Made by a program: the position numbers and the translations under genes. Source: Theobroma cacao (taxonomy: Eukaryota > Streptophyta > Magnoliopsida > Malvales > Malvaceae). Taken from it: 64,000 nucleotides of DNA. The DNA lies in contig NC_030851.1 of NCBI RefSeq assembly GCF_000208745.1, positions 10,661,250-10,725,249 of the forward strand. Direction: 5' to 3'. Below, piece by piece: positions 1-12,295 of this stretch (position 1 is the first letter of the stretch; every line of letters begins with the position of its first letter). The notes below the pieces were generated by a model. It saw nothing but the letters and a program-made list of their open reading frames with translations, was not told where the DNA came from and searched no databases.

Positions 1-76
1 TTTTGGACCAACGAAAAGCTAGCAAGAGAGATCAAAAGAAATCCCAAAACTCGAAACCTCATTGGACAACAGCAGC

Positions 77-86
77 TGACGTGGCA
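77..86 (+). promoter_or_regulatory. ACGT-core (G-box-like) element upstream of POR
   Basis: TGACGTGGCA lies about 112-121 bp upstream of the POR start codon. An ACGT core flanked by GTGGC is the kind of site bound by plant bZIP factors such as HY5 and by bHLH PIFs, and POR genes are strongly light-regulated. The motif is seen; the binding is inferred. A reversed CCAAT (ATTGG) sits at 61-65. No convincing TATA box is visible and most of the promoter lies left of the window. Confidence 0.4.
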
Positions 87-197
87 TGTTCGGTCAAGCT
101 GCGGAGAAGTAATCTTATCCGTCCCTGTAGAGGAACAAAGATTACAGGTAAATCTACCTGGCACATATTCAGTTTCACAAATCAGATTAGCAGCTTC

Positions 198-2490
198 ATG
201 GCTCTCCAAGCAGCCTCATTACTCCCAGCTACCATCACTATCCACAAAGAAGTTAGTTAGTTGCTACATAGTAGTGATATTCAAGAAGCTATTTAGCGTT
301 ATCGCTCTCATTTGATATATTTGGTTCATCCTTGCGCGTGTTTTATTGACAGGCCAAATCCAGTGCTTCTCTTAAGGAGACAAGTGTATTCGGTGTTCCA
401 TTCTCAACCCATCTCAAGACTGAACTCCGCTCTCCTCTGGCAATAGGTCAGGTAACAGGCAAATATCTTTCTGTCTCCAAAATTAATGCTTTTCTTCTGG
501 ATTCCTAAGTTTACGTTCTGAGAGAGGAAATTATTGCCGACATGCATGACACATCCTAGCACACAATTAAAGAGACAAGTATTTTAGCCTTATTCAGACA
601 ATTCCGAAATGACAAGTTTCATTTTGAATTCCATTATTTATTCTCCACAGAACTTATGGCAACAAGTTTAGGCAACTTATAATGTGTCAGAGAGGCATTT
701 TGTTTCCCAAATGCTGCGAATAGCAGATAAAAAGATGTGTCTGAGCCAATGGCCGTACAAATTAATGAATTCAGCTAGATAATTACTTCTAGAATACTTA
801 ATTCAGACTCTTTTAGTTTCCAAATTGAATTCATTTTAATTACAGTGTCAGACACACCCAAAAATGCCCTAGGCCTTACCACAGAACTGGTTAGTTTTCC
901 TTTCAAATGTCTATAAATATGACCATTGAAAACCATTTGCCCTGTTTTCCCTCCTTGAACTGTCAGTTTTTGCATTTGGTGTGCTTAATGGACTTGACTT
1001 TTAGGAACTTAGGAAAAAGGAAGTACCTGCCGGTATAATTCGAGCCCAAACAGCTGCTACAACTCCAGCAGTTGATCAGGCTGCATCGCAAGGAAAGAAG
1101 ACCTTGAGAAAAGGTACTGTGATAATAACCGGCGCCTCCTCTGGCTTGGGCCTAGCCACAGCCACGTCTCTCGCTGAAACAGGGAGATGGCACGTAATTA
1201 TGGCATGTAGAAATTTTCTCAAGGCTGAGAAAGCAGCCAAATCGGTTGGCATTGCTAAGGAGAACTATGCCATAATGCATCTCGACCTTGCCTCACTGGA
1301 TAGTGTGAGGCAATTTGCGGATAATTTCCGTCGCTCCGGCAGGCCGCTCGATGTCCTCGTTTGCAATGCCGCTGTATACTTACCTACAGCTAAGGAACCA
1401 ACTTATACCGCTGAAGGATTTGAACTCAGTGTAGGAACAAACCATCTTGGTCACTTCCTCCTCGCAAGGCTACTCTTAGATGACCTGAAGCAGTCAGACT
1501 ACCCATCAAAACGTCTCATTATTGTCGGTTCCATCACAGGTACCAACGTAGCTCTCACTGAGCAGAAGTTCTAAATACATTTCAAGAACCTTATTCTACC
1601 AGGTTAATTGAGGGATATATGCAGCCAGTGCTTATTAAACTTGCAAAAGGTTTAATCATGACAATTGAGCATATTGCGAATTTATTTATGAATGATGAAA
1701 AAGTTCATCATAACTCTTACCATGATCGCATATTTTGGAAAGCAATAAATCATAAACTTGATATTTTTAGGACTTGATAATATGAGAAGGTGTATCACCA
1801 ATATCAACAGTGATATGATTTGATAATAAATGTTCTAATTGTCCCCTTCCCCTCAATGCAATTGCAGGGAACACAAACACCTTGGCTGGAAATGTTCCCC
1901 CAAAGGCTAACCTTGGAGATCTTAGAGGTCTTGTTGGAGGTTTGAATGGACTAGAGAGTTCGCCCATGATAGATGGAGGAGACTTTGATGGTGCAAAGGC
2001 ATATAAAGACAGCAAAGTTTGTAATATGCTCATTATGCAAGAGTTGCACAGGCGCTACCATGAGGAAACAGGTATCACCTTTGCCTCTCTTTATCCTGGT
2101 TGCATCGCAACAACGGGTCTGTTCAGGGAGCACATTCCCTTGTTCAGGCTTCTCTTTCCACCATTTCAGAAGTACATTACCAGAGGCTATGTTTCAGAAG
2201 AGGAAGCTGGGAATAGACTAGCACAGGTGAATTGAAGTAAATTGAAAAAAAAAAAGAGTCTTCATTTTATGCTCACATGTACAGCAGCTAAGTGTTACAT
2301 TGCATGATAACCAAACAAGCCTTCTATGCTGCAGGTTGTGAGTGATCCAAGTCTGACAAAATCAGGTGTTTACTGGAGCTGGAACAAGAACTCAGATTCA
2401 TTCGAAAACCAGCTCTCTAAAGAGGCAAGTGATGCAGAGAAGGCACAAAAACTGTGGGAGATAAGCGAGAAGCTTGTTGGTTTGGCCTAA
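198..2490 (+). CDS. POR: Protochlorophyllide oxidoreductase, chloroplastic (POR)
   Basis: Light-dependent, NADPH-using reductase that converts protochlorophyllide to chlorophyllide in plastids (short-chain dehydrogenase family). Five exons join without frame breaks: 198-251, 353-451, 1005-1539, 1868-2226 and 2335-2490, giving 400 residues, normal for the family. The start is the ATG opening a typical POR transit peptide (MALQAASLL...). The Rossmann motif TGASSGLG is at about residues 93-100 and the catalytic Tyr-x-x-x-Lys (YKDSK) is at about 275-279. The C-terminus has the family's GVYWSWN and the closing [13 protein letters not shown]. All introns are GT-AG. A poly(A) signal AATAAA lies at 2579-2584. 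The gene is convergent with the STA1 homologue. Whether it is the A, B or C isoform cannot be decided here. Confidence 0.96.
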
Positions 2491-3020
2491 ATAGGCACCA
2501 AAACGACAACAGACAGCTATAAATAGAATGTAATGTTGTCACTCAAGTAAATAATGAAAGTTTTGTGCTTCAGAACACAATAAAAACATTTACCCGACAA
2601 TTCGCATTCCAGAGATCATTCTTGATACTTCATATTATAGATACCCTAAACCTTGCAAGAGTTAGTAGTCTATCCCAATGATAATTTCAAACTGTCATGA
2701 GATCAGTCTACACTGAGATATAAATTAGAGGGTCACAGAACCCAATTCCATAGTATCTTGACACAGTGATAAGTAACATGAGGCAGTAATAACCAATAAA
2801 TATATTCTAAATGCTTAAACATCAAGATAAAACACAATTTTCACCATTGCAACCAAAAATCAAAGTAAACATGCTTCAGCATTAATTCAGCTGTCCACAT
2901 TCATTAAAGAAATCAAAATTTCATTCAAGTGAGAGACCAGTAGGGCACTACCCTTAGTAAAAGTATTCTACAACAAAACCTCAACAGAGTAACAATCAGA
3001 AACTAAAACCTTAAAAGTAA
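2491..3020. other. Convergent intergenic region (3' UTRs)
   Basis: This 530-bp gap lies between the stop codons of two convergent genes. It holds the POR 3' UTR, with a poly(A) signal near 2579, and presumably the 3' UTR of the minus-strand STA1 homologue. No further gene or repeat is seen. Confidence 0.6.
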
Positions 3021-6000
3021 TTAGTGTTTACTATTGTTTTCCGCAGCACTCTCTTCCTTTCCCAGTGCAACAACTACTTTCTTCAGAATGGCTTCGGTTG
3101 GCTGGTGAGAGTTCTCCACAGCCTTTGAAATTGCTTGCCATTTCTCACCATGCTTTGGTTCTGCAGCAACACACCTTTTCATCACATCTTTCTGGTTCTC
3201 CTCACTACCATGCTGAAGTTCAAATTTGTAGTACAATGCCCAGAAATCCCCAATATCAGGAGCAAGAGTCACAGCCCTGTTGAGCCAAGTCCTAGCTTTA
3301 TCCACCTTCCTATCATGCCAAAATAACTTGGCCACAGCTGCAATAACATGGGGATCATGATCACATTTCTTGAGGGCATCCATGCTCTTGGTTTTACGTT
3401 GAGGCCGTGGAACCATCTCAATAGACACTGCCCACAATATACCACTATTTGGACACTCTTGCAACGCCTTTGCCATCAAAATATCAGCTTCCCTCTTGTA
3501 GCCATGTCTTGATTCAGCACGTATGGCAGCAAGCCAGAGTTCAGGCTGTTGTGGATTCTTCTTCCTCGCCAATGTGAGTACAGCTCGAGCCTTAGCTATA
3601 CCATTCATTTTCTCTTCAAGAATGGCAAGAGAAACCCAAAGCGGTATACAACTTGGGCAGTCCTTTAAACCAGATTCATAAACTTCCTTGGCTTTCTCCA
3701 AGTTACCAAGCCCTTCTTCTAGCTGCCCAAGCATTAACCACAGTTTGAAGAATGATGGGAATTGCTTCAATCCTTCATCAAGCAACCTCCTCTCTTCCTC
3801 AGTGTTCCCTAATTCTCTCTCCACAATGGCTGATTTCATCCATACTCTCTCTGTGCCTCCTCTTTCTCGAGCCTTAGCAAGAAGCATTCTTGCTCTCTCA
3901 GGCTCATGATTTTCAAATTCAAGCTTAAATGCAGCAAGCCAAATCTCCTCAGAGTTTGGTATCGCAGCATAAGCTTCTTGAAGAATAGCTCGAGCAGCAG
4001 GCACATCCCCAGCAAGCCATTTCTCCTTGGCACCCATAAGCCAAAGAACCTCAGCCTGCGGCCGATAAGTAACTGCTCTACGTAGAAGAGCATCAAGCGA
4101 TTCCCTAGTCCCATGACTCTTCTCAAGCTGAGCTGCTTTCAGCCAAATGCTCTTCTTTGTCAAAAACACGGTAAGAGCATGAGCATAAATAGCTCGAGCA
4201 GTCTCAATAGAACCACGCTTCTTGCATTCCTCAGCATCAGCCACCCAAGTTCTCTTTCTATCCTCTTCCTCCACTCCAATCCCAATTGTATTTCGAATAA
4301 TTGCCTGGCATGTCACCACAGACCCAGCCCTCTCTGCAGCCTCAGCCTCCTTCATCCAGGCCTCCCTGTCAATCACCAACCCTTCTCTTTGCAATGCCCT
4401 TATACACCTCTCAATAATCTTTCCCACCATAGCATTATTTCCATTAGCCTCCTCCAACTTTGCAGCCGTAATCCATATAGCAGGCTCCTTAGGCAACTTC
4501 TCCCTTGCCCTATTAAGCACTTTCTTAGCTTTGTCATAATCCCTTAACCTGGCAAGTGCCAACCACAACTCCACATGCAAAGGACAACACTCTACAGCCC
4601 TCTCAAGCAACAACACCGCATCCTCCTCATTTGCAAGCTCCACAACTGCCTTCCATAACCTTACTGAATCCGGTATATGCTCCAAACCCCTTCTCAAAAC
4701 CCTGCTCTTATTCACATCATCATGCTCCAATTTTGCAGCTTGCAGCCACAACTTCACTGAATTGGGAATTGACTTCACGCCCCTAGCAATCACAGCCTTG
4801 GCCTCATCTGGGCTGGATAGCCTACAAGCCTCCAACCAAACATCCTCATTCTTGGGACACTCCTCACACCCTTTCTGAATCAACTGCCTAGCTGCCTGGA
4901 TCTTCCCAGCCACTTCCTCCAACCTTGCTGCAGCAATCCAGCCAGGTGGATGTTTCGGATTTGTCTGTGTAACACTTTTCAACAACAACCTAGCCTTCTT
5001 AATATCCGAAATCTCCGCATCACTAGTAATCTTCATACTCTTCAAATCAGTTAAATACCCTTTCGGGTCCACCACAGTTAAACCTGAAACGGAATCCGAT
5101 AACCTATCCAACTTCAATGACAACACGGTACCTCTCCCTTCACCAACAGCAGTTAAATCCGTTACAGGGGTTTGCGCCCATGGGGTCTCTGTCCCACCCG
5201 CAGCCCTGCTCTTCGGGTCCAAAGCCGTAACATGCTCTTGTTCCTGTCTTGCCTTCTCCAAAAGAGTGTCAGGAACCGGCACAAAACTCTCGAACCTTCT
5301 TTTCTTATTCCTCAATGAATAGTCTCCAATTTCCGGAATACTCTCCCACTCTTGAGCTGACATAGTATGCAATTTTCTTTTCAAATCAGCGAATTGCTCC
5401 GTAATTTTCGGGTTCGAAGCACGATACTTCTCAATTTCTTGCTTTAATCTGGCCTCTCTTCGATCTTTTCTCCTTGAATCCATCCTCTTATCGATGGCTT
5501 CCCAAACAGCATCAGCTTCTTTGTCATCTTCATCGTACTCCGCGGAGGCGAAAAGACCCACGTCATTCCCTTCAAATTCATCGAATTTCTGGTTCTCATC
5601 GTATCCCTTATCATCCCCTTCATCTTCATCTTCATCTTCACCAGGCTTTCCACGGCCACGGCCAAGCCCAGACGACGCCGCAGCACCACCGATTGTGGTA
5701 GCTGAGCGGTCAGGTAAGTCAGGAGCAGCACGAGCCGGACCGATATCGGATCGGGTGGTGAAGCCCGTGGCACCGCGGCCAAGCCCAGCAACATAATTAG
5801 GAGGAGGCTTGGAGTTGAGAAAATCTAAGCGTGGTTTGGGTGGGGCGGCACCGCCGGGGCCAGGTTGGGTGCCGCCTCGGAGGGGGACATGAAGGAATAA
5901 GGTAGAGTAAGGGGTGATGTGGAGTTGGGAGAGGAGGACAGAGTCGGGGTTCTGGGAACTGAGAAGGAGAGAGCGGGGATTTGGAGAGAGGAGAAGGTTT

Positions 6001-6122
6001 TGGTGGGAAATAGGGATTTGGGTGTGGAGTTGAATGGATTGTTGAAGGGAAAGTAGAGTGGTGGTTTTAGGATTTAGATTCAGAGAAACAGTTTTGGAAT
6101 TTGGGGTTGCAACGAAAACCAT
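3021..6122 (-). CDS. STA1: Pre-mRNA-processing factor 6 / STABILIZED1 homologue
   Basis: U5 snRNP-associated factor that bridges U5 and U4/U6 in the tri-snRNP; the Arabidopsis homologue STA1 is also needed for mRNA turnover and stress tolerance. A single uninterrupted frame encodes 1,033 residues, the length expected for plant STA1. Residues 1-90 form a ubiquitin-like leader. A PRP1 N-terminal domain follows at about 98-300, with [20 protein letters not shown] and an acidic DEDEDEGDD run. From about residue 370 to 1010 there is a long series of HAT/TPR-like helical repeats (W-x-x-A-A-x-L-E type). The absence of introns in such a long gene is notable but matches what I recall of the Arabidopsis gene. 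The initiator ATG is preceded by in-frame non-coding sequence. Confidence 0.96.
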   Translation of the reverse strand: MVFVATPNSKTVSLNLNPKTTTLLSLQQSIQLHTQIPISHQNLLLSPNPRSLLLSSQNPDSVLLSQLHITPYSTLFLHVPLRGGTQPGPGGAAPPKPRLDFLNSKPPPNYVAGLGRGATGFTTRSDIGPARAAPDLPDRSATTIGGAAASSGLGRGRGKPGEDEDEDEGDDKGYDENQKFDEFEGNDVGLFASAEYDEDDKEADAVWEAIDKRMDSRRKDRREARLKQEIEKYRASNPKITEQFADLKRKLHTMSAQEWESIPEIGDYSLRNKKRRFESFVPVPDTLLEKARQEQEHVTALDPKSRAAGGTETPWAQTPVTDLTAVGEGRGTVLSLKLDRLSDSVSGLTVVDPKGYLTDLKSMKITSDAEISDIKKARLLLKSVTQTNPKHPPGWIAAARLEEVAGKIQAARQLIQKGCEECPKNEDVWLEACRLSSPDEAKAVIARGVKSIPNSVKLWLQAAKLEHDDVNKSRVLRRGLEHIPDSVRLWKAVVELANEEDAVLLLERAVECCPLHVELWLALARLRDYDKAKKVLNRAREKLPKEPAIWITAAKLEEANGNNAMVGKIIERCIRALQREGLVIDREAWMKEAEAAERAGSVVTCQAIIRNTIGIGVEEEDRKRTWVADAEECKKRGSIETARAIYAHALTVFLTKKSIWLKAAQLEKSHGTRESLDALLRRAVTYRPQAEVLWLMGAKEKWLAGDVPAARAILQEAYAAIPNSEEIWLAAFKLEFENHEPERARMLLAKARERGGTERVWMKSAIVERELGNTEEERRLLDEGLKQFPSFFKLWLMLGQLEEGLGNLEKAKEVYESGLKDCPSCIPLWVSLAILEEKMNGIAKARAVLTLARKKNPQQPELWLAAIRAESRHGYKREADILMAKALQECPNSGILWAVSIEMVPRPQRKTKSMDALKKCDHDPHVIAAVAKLFWHDRKVDKARTWLNRAVTLAPDIGDFWALYYKFELQHGSEENQKDVMKRCVAAEPKHGEKWQAISKAVENSHQPTEAILKKVVVALGKEESAAENNSKH

Positions 6123-6655
6123 CTTTTTCGACTGGGTTTCTGAGCCAGTGTTGTGGAAAATTGGTTAGATCGTAAGACATGGAAACGTCGGTGTTGAGCA
6201 CGAAAGTCGTTTGGGTTTAGGAGTACTCATGGGCCAGCATGAGCCCTGGAGTGCGTTTTGAGTGGATTAGGTCTTACCAGCACGGAGATCCGAGATCAGG
6301 TAGTTTTGGGCCTCGTCTTCTTTCACAAAAACAGGGGAAGGGAAACTACCTCTCCACCAGAGCATTACAAAAAAAATCAAAACCTCGTTAAAATGTAAGT
6401 GAAGAAAGACCAATTGTGTCTAGGTAAAAGCTTGTGTTTATATAGCTACCAAGAGTTGTAATAAATTTATTAAAAAGTCATTATTGAATTTGTAATCTTA
6501 CCTAACATACATACTTCTCTCAGAGCGCGACATATGAGTTTGTTATTTTTGAGTTTCTAAGGGACATTTTTCGGTTTTCAATGAACTAATACGTGACCAT
6601 GGCACGTCCTGACATTTTGAGGGTGTTTTAGACTTTTCATTTATAACAATGATGG
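6123..6655. other. STA1 upstream region
   Basis: 5' UTR and promoter region of the minus-strand STA1 homologue, moderately GC-rich near the gene and AT-rich further out. No TATA box stands out. No coding potential was recognised. Confidence 0.4.
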
Positions 6656-7824
6656 CATGTTTGCTTGGCTAAGCCATTCCTCCTCTATTCATTAAAAAAT
6701 TTTCTCTCCTCATTTGGTTTGTTTTTTGAAAGAACAATAGTCCTTCCAAAGGAATGACTATTTCTCAAAATTTGGTAAAAGCTTGGAATAACTAATACCA
6801 CATTCTCATGGTATTAGCTATTCCACACCTATGGGAATAAAGTCCAAGCATTTTAGACTAAAATGTCATTATTTACTTTTAAAAATTACAAACTTAACCC
6901 CATAAAATTAATATTTTAAATTAAAATTAAAAAATTATTAATATTTTAATTATAGTATATTTAAATTATAAATAAAATATTATTTTTTAAATTATTAAGT
7001 GAAAATATAAATTTAAAAATGAAAAATGCAAATAGAGAAAAAATAAATCTTATTATAATAAAAGTTTAAGTCTTTCATTTACTATTATAAAATATTTTGA
7101 AATAAAAATTAAAAAATTACTAATATTTTAATTATAGTATAATTAAATTATAAATAAAATATTAATATTTTAAACATTATTTTTAAATTATTAAGTGAAA
7201 ATGTAAATTAAAAAATGAAAAATGTGAATAGAGAAAAAATAAATCTTATTATAACAAAAAGTTTAAGTCTTTCATTAAATATTATAAAATATTTTGAATT
7301 TAAAAATTAATTAAAGGTATCAATATTTTAATCCTAATAATATTTAAATTATAAATAATTATTAATATCTTAAAATTTTAATGATTAAATTATAAATAAA
7401 ATATTAATATTTAAATTACCAATTATCAATATCTTAAATCAATTATAAATTTTTAATATTTAAAAAACAAAATAAAATAAAAATAAATAATCATAATAAC
7501 ATTTAAATTATAAATAAAATATTAATATTTTATAATGTTAATGATTAGATTATAAATAAAATATTACTATTTAAAAAAAATAAAAAAAATATATATATAT
7601 AATAAAAGATATTTTTGTCATTTTATCATTTATTCTATTCTTATTCCAAAGTTATTTTTACCAACCAAACACTATAATAAATTATAATAATTATTTCTAC
7701 TTTATTTTATTTATCATATCAAACTGCATAATAACTATTCTATTATATTCTTATCTTATTCTATTTTCACATAATAGTTATTTTATTTCATTTATATCTA
7801 TTCCGCGAACCAAACGTAACATAA
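6656..7824. mobile_element. AT-rich MITE-like non-autonomous element (candidate)
   Basis: An extremely AT-rich block is bounded by weakly inverted ends: left GTTTGCTTGGCTAAGCCATTCC, and right, read on the opposite strand, GTTTGGTTCGCGGAATAG. The flanks carry repeated 'ggaataa', 'ttattcc' and 'accaaccaaac' words typical of plant non-autonomous DNA elements. There is no ORF. A 182-bp tandem duplication lies inside. The element type, exact ends and target duplication could not be fixed, so this remains a candidate. Confidence 0.35.
6913..7276. repeat. 182-bp tandem duplication (2 copies)
   Basis: The words 'attatagtat', 'ttattaagtgaaaat', 'gagaaaaaataaatcttattataa' and 'gtttaagtctttcatt' recur in the same order at a 182-bp offset (for example 'attatagtat' at 6949 and 7131). 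This gives two head-to-tail copies, followed by a decaying third fragment rich in 'aaattataaataaaatatta'. Confidence 0.75.
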
Positions 7825-10800
7825 CGGTGTTTTTCGCTCTTGGTTTAAAATGTCAAAGGTATTCTAGGTGTTTCAGTCTTATTTTCTCTCTCACTTTTAC
7901 TACCATTGTTATTATCTGAAAGCTTCCCAATACACTACTTTTTCTCTTTCTCTTTTTTTTTTCTTTTTTTCCTTATTTTTCGTCTTCTTTCTTACTTCTG
8001 TAGCTTAGGTCTTTCTTTCTTCATTATCACTTTTGCACAATCCATTTTTGTGTTATGACTAAGTCTTTAGTTCCATTGCTCTCCCCCTATTTTTGATTTG
8101 GGTGGATTCTATCATGCTCCCTTGATTTAGGTCTCGGTTGTACATATTTCTCCCCTTTTCACATTCAATTTAATTTGTCTTAAGCTTCCATTTGCTCTTT
8201 TTTTTTCAACACAATCAATAAGATTTCTTATCTTCATTGTTTGGCTTGCTCTACATTTTTTTTTCTACAAAAAACTATCTATTGCTTACACAAATATGTT
8301 CTTTGCCTTATATTGATCATTTGTTCTAGGAGAAAGTCTCTACGCCTATACTTGATGTGGTTTAAAACCGTATCCTCTTAAATAAATTAACTATCAAGGT
8401 TTGTGTTCTGAGTGTTACAATCCTTGTATATGCTTATGCTTTAAGCACACGTAATAATAAATCGTCTCTAAAAGAACTGAAATTATTAGTAGATGAAATC
8501 CATTTAGAATTGATTTTGATAATGTCAAGAACTGAAAGATCCTTCGAAGCCAAATTAGCAGCAGTGAGCTTGATGATTGCATCATACTATATTTTCCATA
8601 AGAAGTGAATATGATCCATTTAAGGAAGGACCCGTAACTCTCAAAAGGGCTACCAATCATCCGAAAGGTTGGGCATGCATGCAATAGTATATCTGCTAAA
8701 CTTGGAATCATTTATTACCTACTGTTTAGCTATATTTTTACTTTAAAGAGAATCACCACTTTAAGAATTTTTTTTTGAGAGAGAGAGAAAGCACAAAAGC
8801 AACAATATTAAATGGGATTTATACAAAAGTAAAGCTCATTCAAATTATAAAAGCACTTCAAAACTCTAACCTAAACTATCAACCCTTTTACAGCTGCAAT
8901 GTTTTTAGGTTCCCCTAGTTTTTAGTAAATATTTTCCTATTTCTTTTCATTTTTTCCTAACTTTACTTTTGTTATTTAGATTTCATATGCTAATAAAGTT
9001 TCTCTTAGTTTGGGTGCATAATATAAAATCTTTTCTCTTGCTACAAATTTATTTGCCAAAATTTAGCAACTTCGTTTGTCGATATTTATTATGTGTAATT
9101 TTGATTAAAATCTTATTCAAAGTTGTTTAGTTGTTTTCTTGTTTTATTTAGCTTCCTTCGACAAATTATTGTTTCTATTCAAAATCAAACTTAGATATTA
9201 AGAATTCTACTTCATGTCAGGTATGGCAGTTGCACAACTTATCACTTTCTTTGCATTAGTATTAGTATAGTATTAGCAATATATCTATTTTATTAGCAAG
9301 CAACGACTTATCAATTTCTTCGTATTAGTATTAATATAGTATTTGCATTAACCTAAATATCTATTTTTATTACCAACTTATCACTTTCTTTGCATTTTAA
9401 CTGTTTCGCTTTAGTTTGGCTATATGCAATGGAACAAGGTCTGATGAAAATTATAGTATTCTGTCTGCAAGAGAATTATGTTGTAATGGTGTTTGACTTT
9501 AAATCATGTTATCTGAACTTTAAAAAGATATATAATTATGGAAAAAAATTACTAGTAATCTTTTCTATATAATTTTTCATTAGATTTATAGGATCATAAG
9601 TTCTTCTCCCCAAATGGGTCTCTACGCCTTGCATTATTAGCATTGATGAAGCCAACCATGGCCCTGTTTTAGGTTTTTCTCTTGCTCTTTTCTTCTTCTT
9701 CTTCTAATTTTTATTTTTCTCTTTCATCTTTCCCTAATTTTTGGCTATTATTTCTCAACCTTTTTCTTTTTTCTTTTGGTTTTGTTCGTTTCAAGGCCCA
9801 TGTAGAGGAGAAGTTGTTATCCAATCTGAGTTTTTTGCTTAAAAGATTAAAATTACCGTTTTGTTTAAAATCTAGCGAAATTATTATTGTGTTATTTTGG
9901 TTTTGAACATACTACATAGCATTGATGGATTAAGATTTTCTTTCTCAAATAGCTTGGCATATGCTATAATTGATGAAGCTCGAAGGTTTAAAAATCCTTC
10001 CATCGTAGTTAAGATAGCTTGATATCTCTTTCATGTTCTTCTATGAATCACTTTATTTATGATATTGTTGTTTATGTATTAATTTCTCTATAAGTTTGAT
10101 CTAGGTTGATGAAATAAGACATTCTAATTTGTAGACCTTAACAAGGTCTATATAATGTCCTTAGTGATCGCTTTCTTATGCCAAGATGGTTGTTGATGAT
10201 TGGTACACCTATATAGAACAATCTCACTGAACACTAGGCTTTGATGCATTTTTGTATGCCCTAAGTGTTTGGCACTCTAAACTAGTTTCTTTCTTCATTC
10301 AAAGAAGTTAGAGATTCTTCATCAGGTTATCTTCATTTTTGCCTATATAGGTTATACAAGTTTGGAGTTTTTTTGAATCTATATTTTATCCTTTAAGACC
10401 ATGGCCATAAATTCCAAATTGGGTTTTTTTTATTAAGATTTATGTGCTTTTTCTTTAGGTTGGTGTGAGTGGATATCTTTAGGGAAGAAAAGAATTTCTT
10501 TGAGGAAATTAGCATTTTAATTTTTATTCAATATCATTTTCACACATAATGATTAGTGATTTGAATAAAGGATTGCATCTATGAACTAACTAAATTGTCA
10601 TGTATGTTAATATCATAAAAAAGTTTTTTTTTTATATGACTTTAGAAGAAGTGGTATGATATCATCTTACATTGTTTGATTAGTTGTTTGCTTTTGAATA
10701 CTATATGGTAATATCAATTGGGAATGGAAGTCTAAATATTCTTGAATGGATAGAATCAGGAAAGTTTGAAAGATTCGATAACCATAATGAGTTAGATATT

Positions 10801-11757
10801 AAAATTTGTTATTCTCCCTTAATAACTGTTGATTTCAATTTTTTTAAACTATCTTTAACACAATTGCTTATAAATTTTTGAAAAAATTTTTGAAACCGCC
10901 TGCATAGTGCAGGTGATTTTCTAGTTAAGAATGATTCAAGGTAATTAATAAGAACAAAATAAATTCTAACTACTAATAATGATATTTAGAAGAAAATAAT
11001 TGTAATTAATTTAGTAAAAAAATTTTATCATCATTCATTCAAAAAAAAATCCTCATTTTTATTAGACTTTAGAAAAAAAACTACAAAATCTTTTATTAAA
11101 ACTAATTAAAAATGACTACATTATTATCTCAATTAAAGATAAGCTATGTTTATTTGAAAAGTACTTTCATGTAATTGCAAAATTAAAAACTAATATCAAG
11201 TCAAATTTCTTTTCTCTTGTGAAAAGAAAATATCAACTGTTACATTTAAAGGCCATTATAACATGTAACAAAAACAAATGAAATTTTAAAATTCAAAAAA
11301 ATTCAATTTTTTTGCAAATATTTAGTGAATATTTAACCTAACTTTCAGAAGAGTTTTTCTATTACAAAAGCAGAAGTAAAGTATCTGACTCTCAAAATTT
11401 TAAAGTGTTAAAATATAATAATTAACATCTAATAGGATTTCTTGATATTCTCACTTTATTCTTTAATAATTAATAAAATTATATAGAAAATTATTTTTTT
11501 TCATATTTATCTTTTCCATTTGATTCAATTGTTTCTCTTGATTTTATTATTTTTAATTAATACAAGATTATTTTATTTTTTATTTCTATTATTCTAAAGT
11601 TATAATTTTATTTAATAAAGTTTTAAATTATTAAAAATAAATTAAAACATTATACAACTTTGCCACCCCAAAACAAATCAAAAAAACTAATTTGGAGTAG
11701 TGTTAAGGAATTTAAGCTAAATTTTGAATGCCTAGATTCAATCCCTTCTAAGCTTAA
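7825..11757. other. Gene-poor AT-rich intergenic DNA
   Basis: Nothing here resembles a known gene. Pyrimidine-rich stretches occur near 7862-8060 and 9680-9780, and a GA-repeat lies near 8777. Short ORFs at 8415-8711 (-), 9390-9572 and 10684-10881 show no recognisable family and are flanked by stops. Confidence 0.5.
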
Positions 11758-12295
11758 ATTTTGGAATTATTATTTTTCCTTAACCCAAATTCTTAGATCA
11801 TTTGGTTCGATTTATCTGAACTATTTCAGTTTTTATAACAACTACAAAACATGCATTTTCAATTAGAAAAATAACACAAATTCCTAGATCATTTGGTTCG
11901 ACTTATATTTTTTCCTTAACCCAAATTCCTAAATTGTTTGGTTCGACTTATCTTAATTCTTTCAATTTTTATAGGAGTTGCAAAATATGCATTTTCAATT
12001 AGAAAAATTGTAGAGACGAGATTGTTGGAATTTTTTTTCTTAACTCAAATTTCTCAATCGTTTGGTTCGACTTATCTTTATCTTAATTCTTTCAGTTTTT
12101 ATAGCAACAACAGAATGTTCATTTTTAGTTAGAAAAATTGTAAAGATGAGGTTGTTGGAATTATTTTTTTTCCTTAATCCAAATTCCTAGATCGTTTAAT
12201 TCGATTTATCTTAACTCTTTCAGGTTTTATAGTAACTACAGAATGTGCATTTTCAATTAGAAAAATTGTAAAGATGAGGTTATGTAATAAGATAG
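11758..12295. repeat. Irregular tandem array with 'TTTGGTTCGA' core
   Basis: A unit of roughly 90-135 bp is repeated four to five times. It runs from 'ccttaacccaaattcctagatc' through 'tttggttcgacttatctt', 'tttcagtttttatag', 'aactacaaaatgtgcattttcaattagaaaaattg' to 'aagatgaggttgttggaatt'. The cores start at 11801, 11892, 11937, 12061 and 12195 (the last reads TTTAATTCGA). Some units are truncated, so the spacing is uneven. No function is apparent. Confidence 0.7.

Noticed and set aside
8415..8711. 98-codon minus-strand ORF
   Set aside because: Other frames are equally open in parts, and no family or splice context is recognisable.
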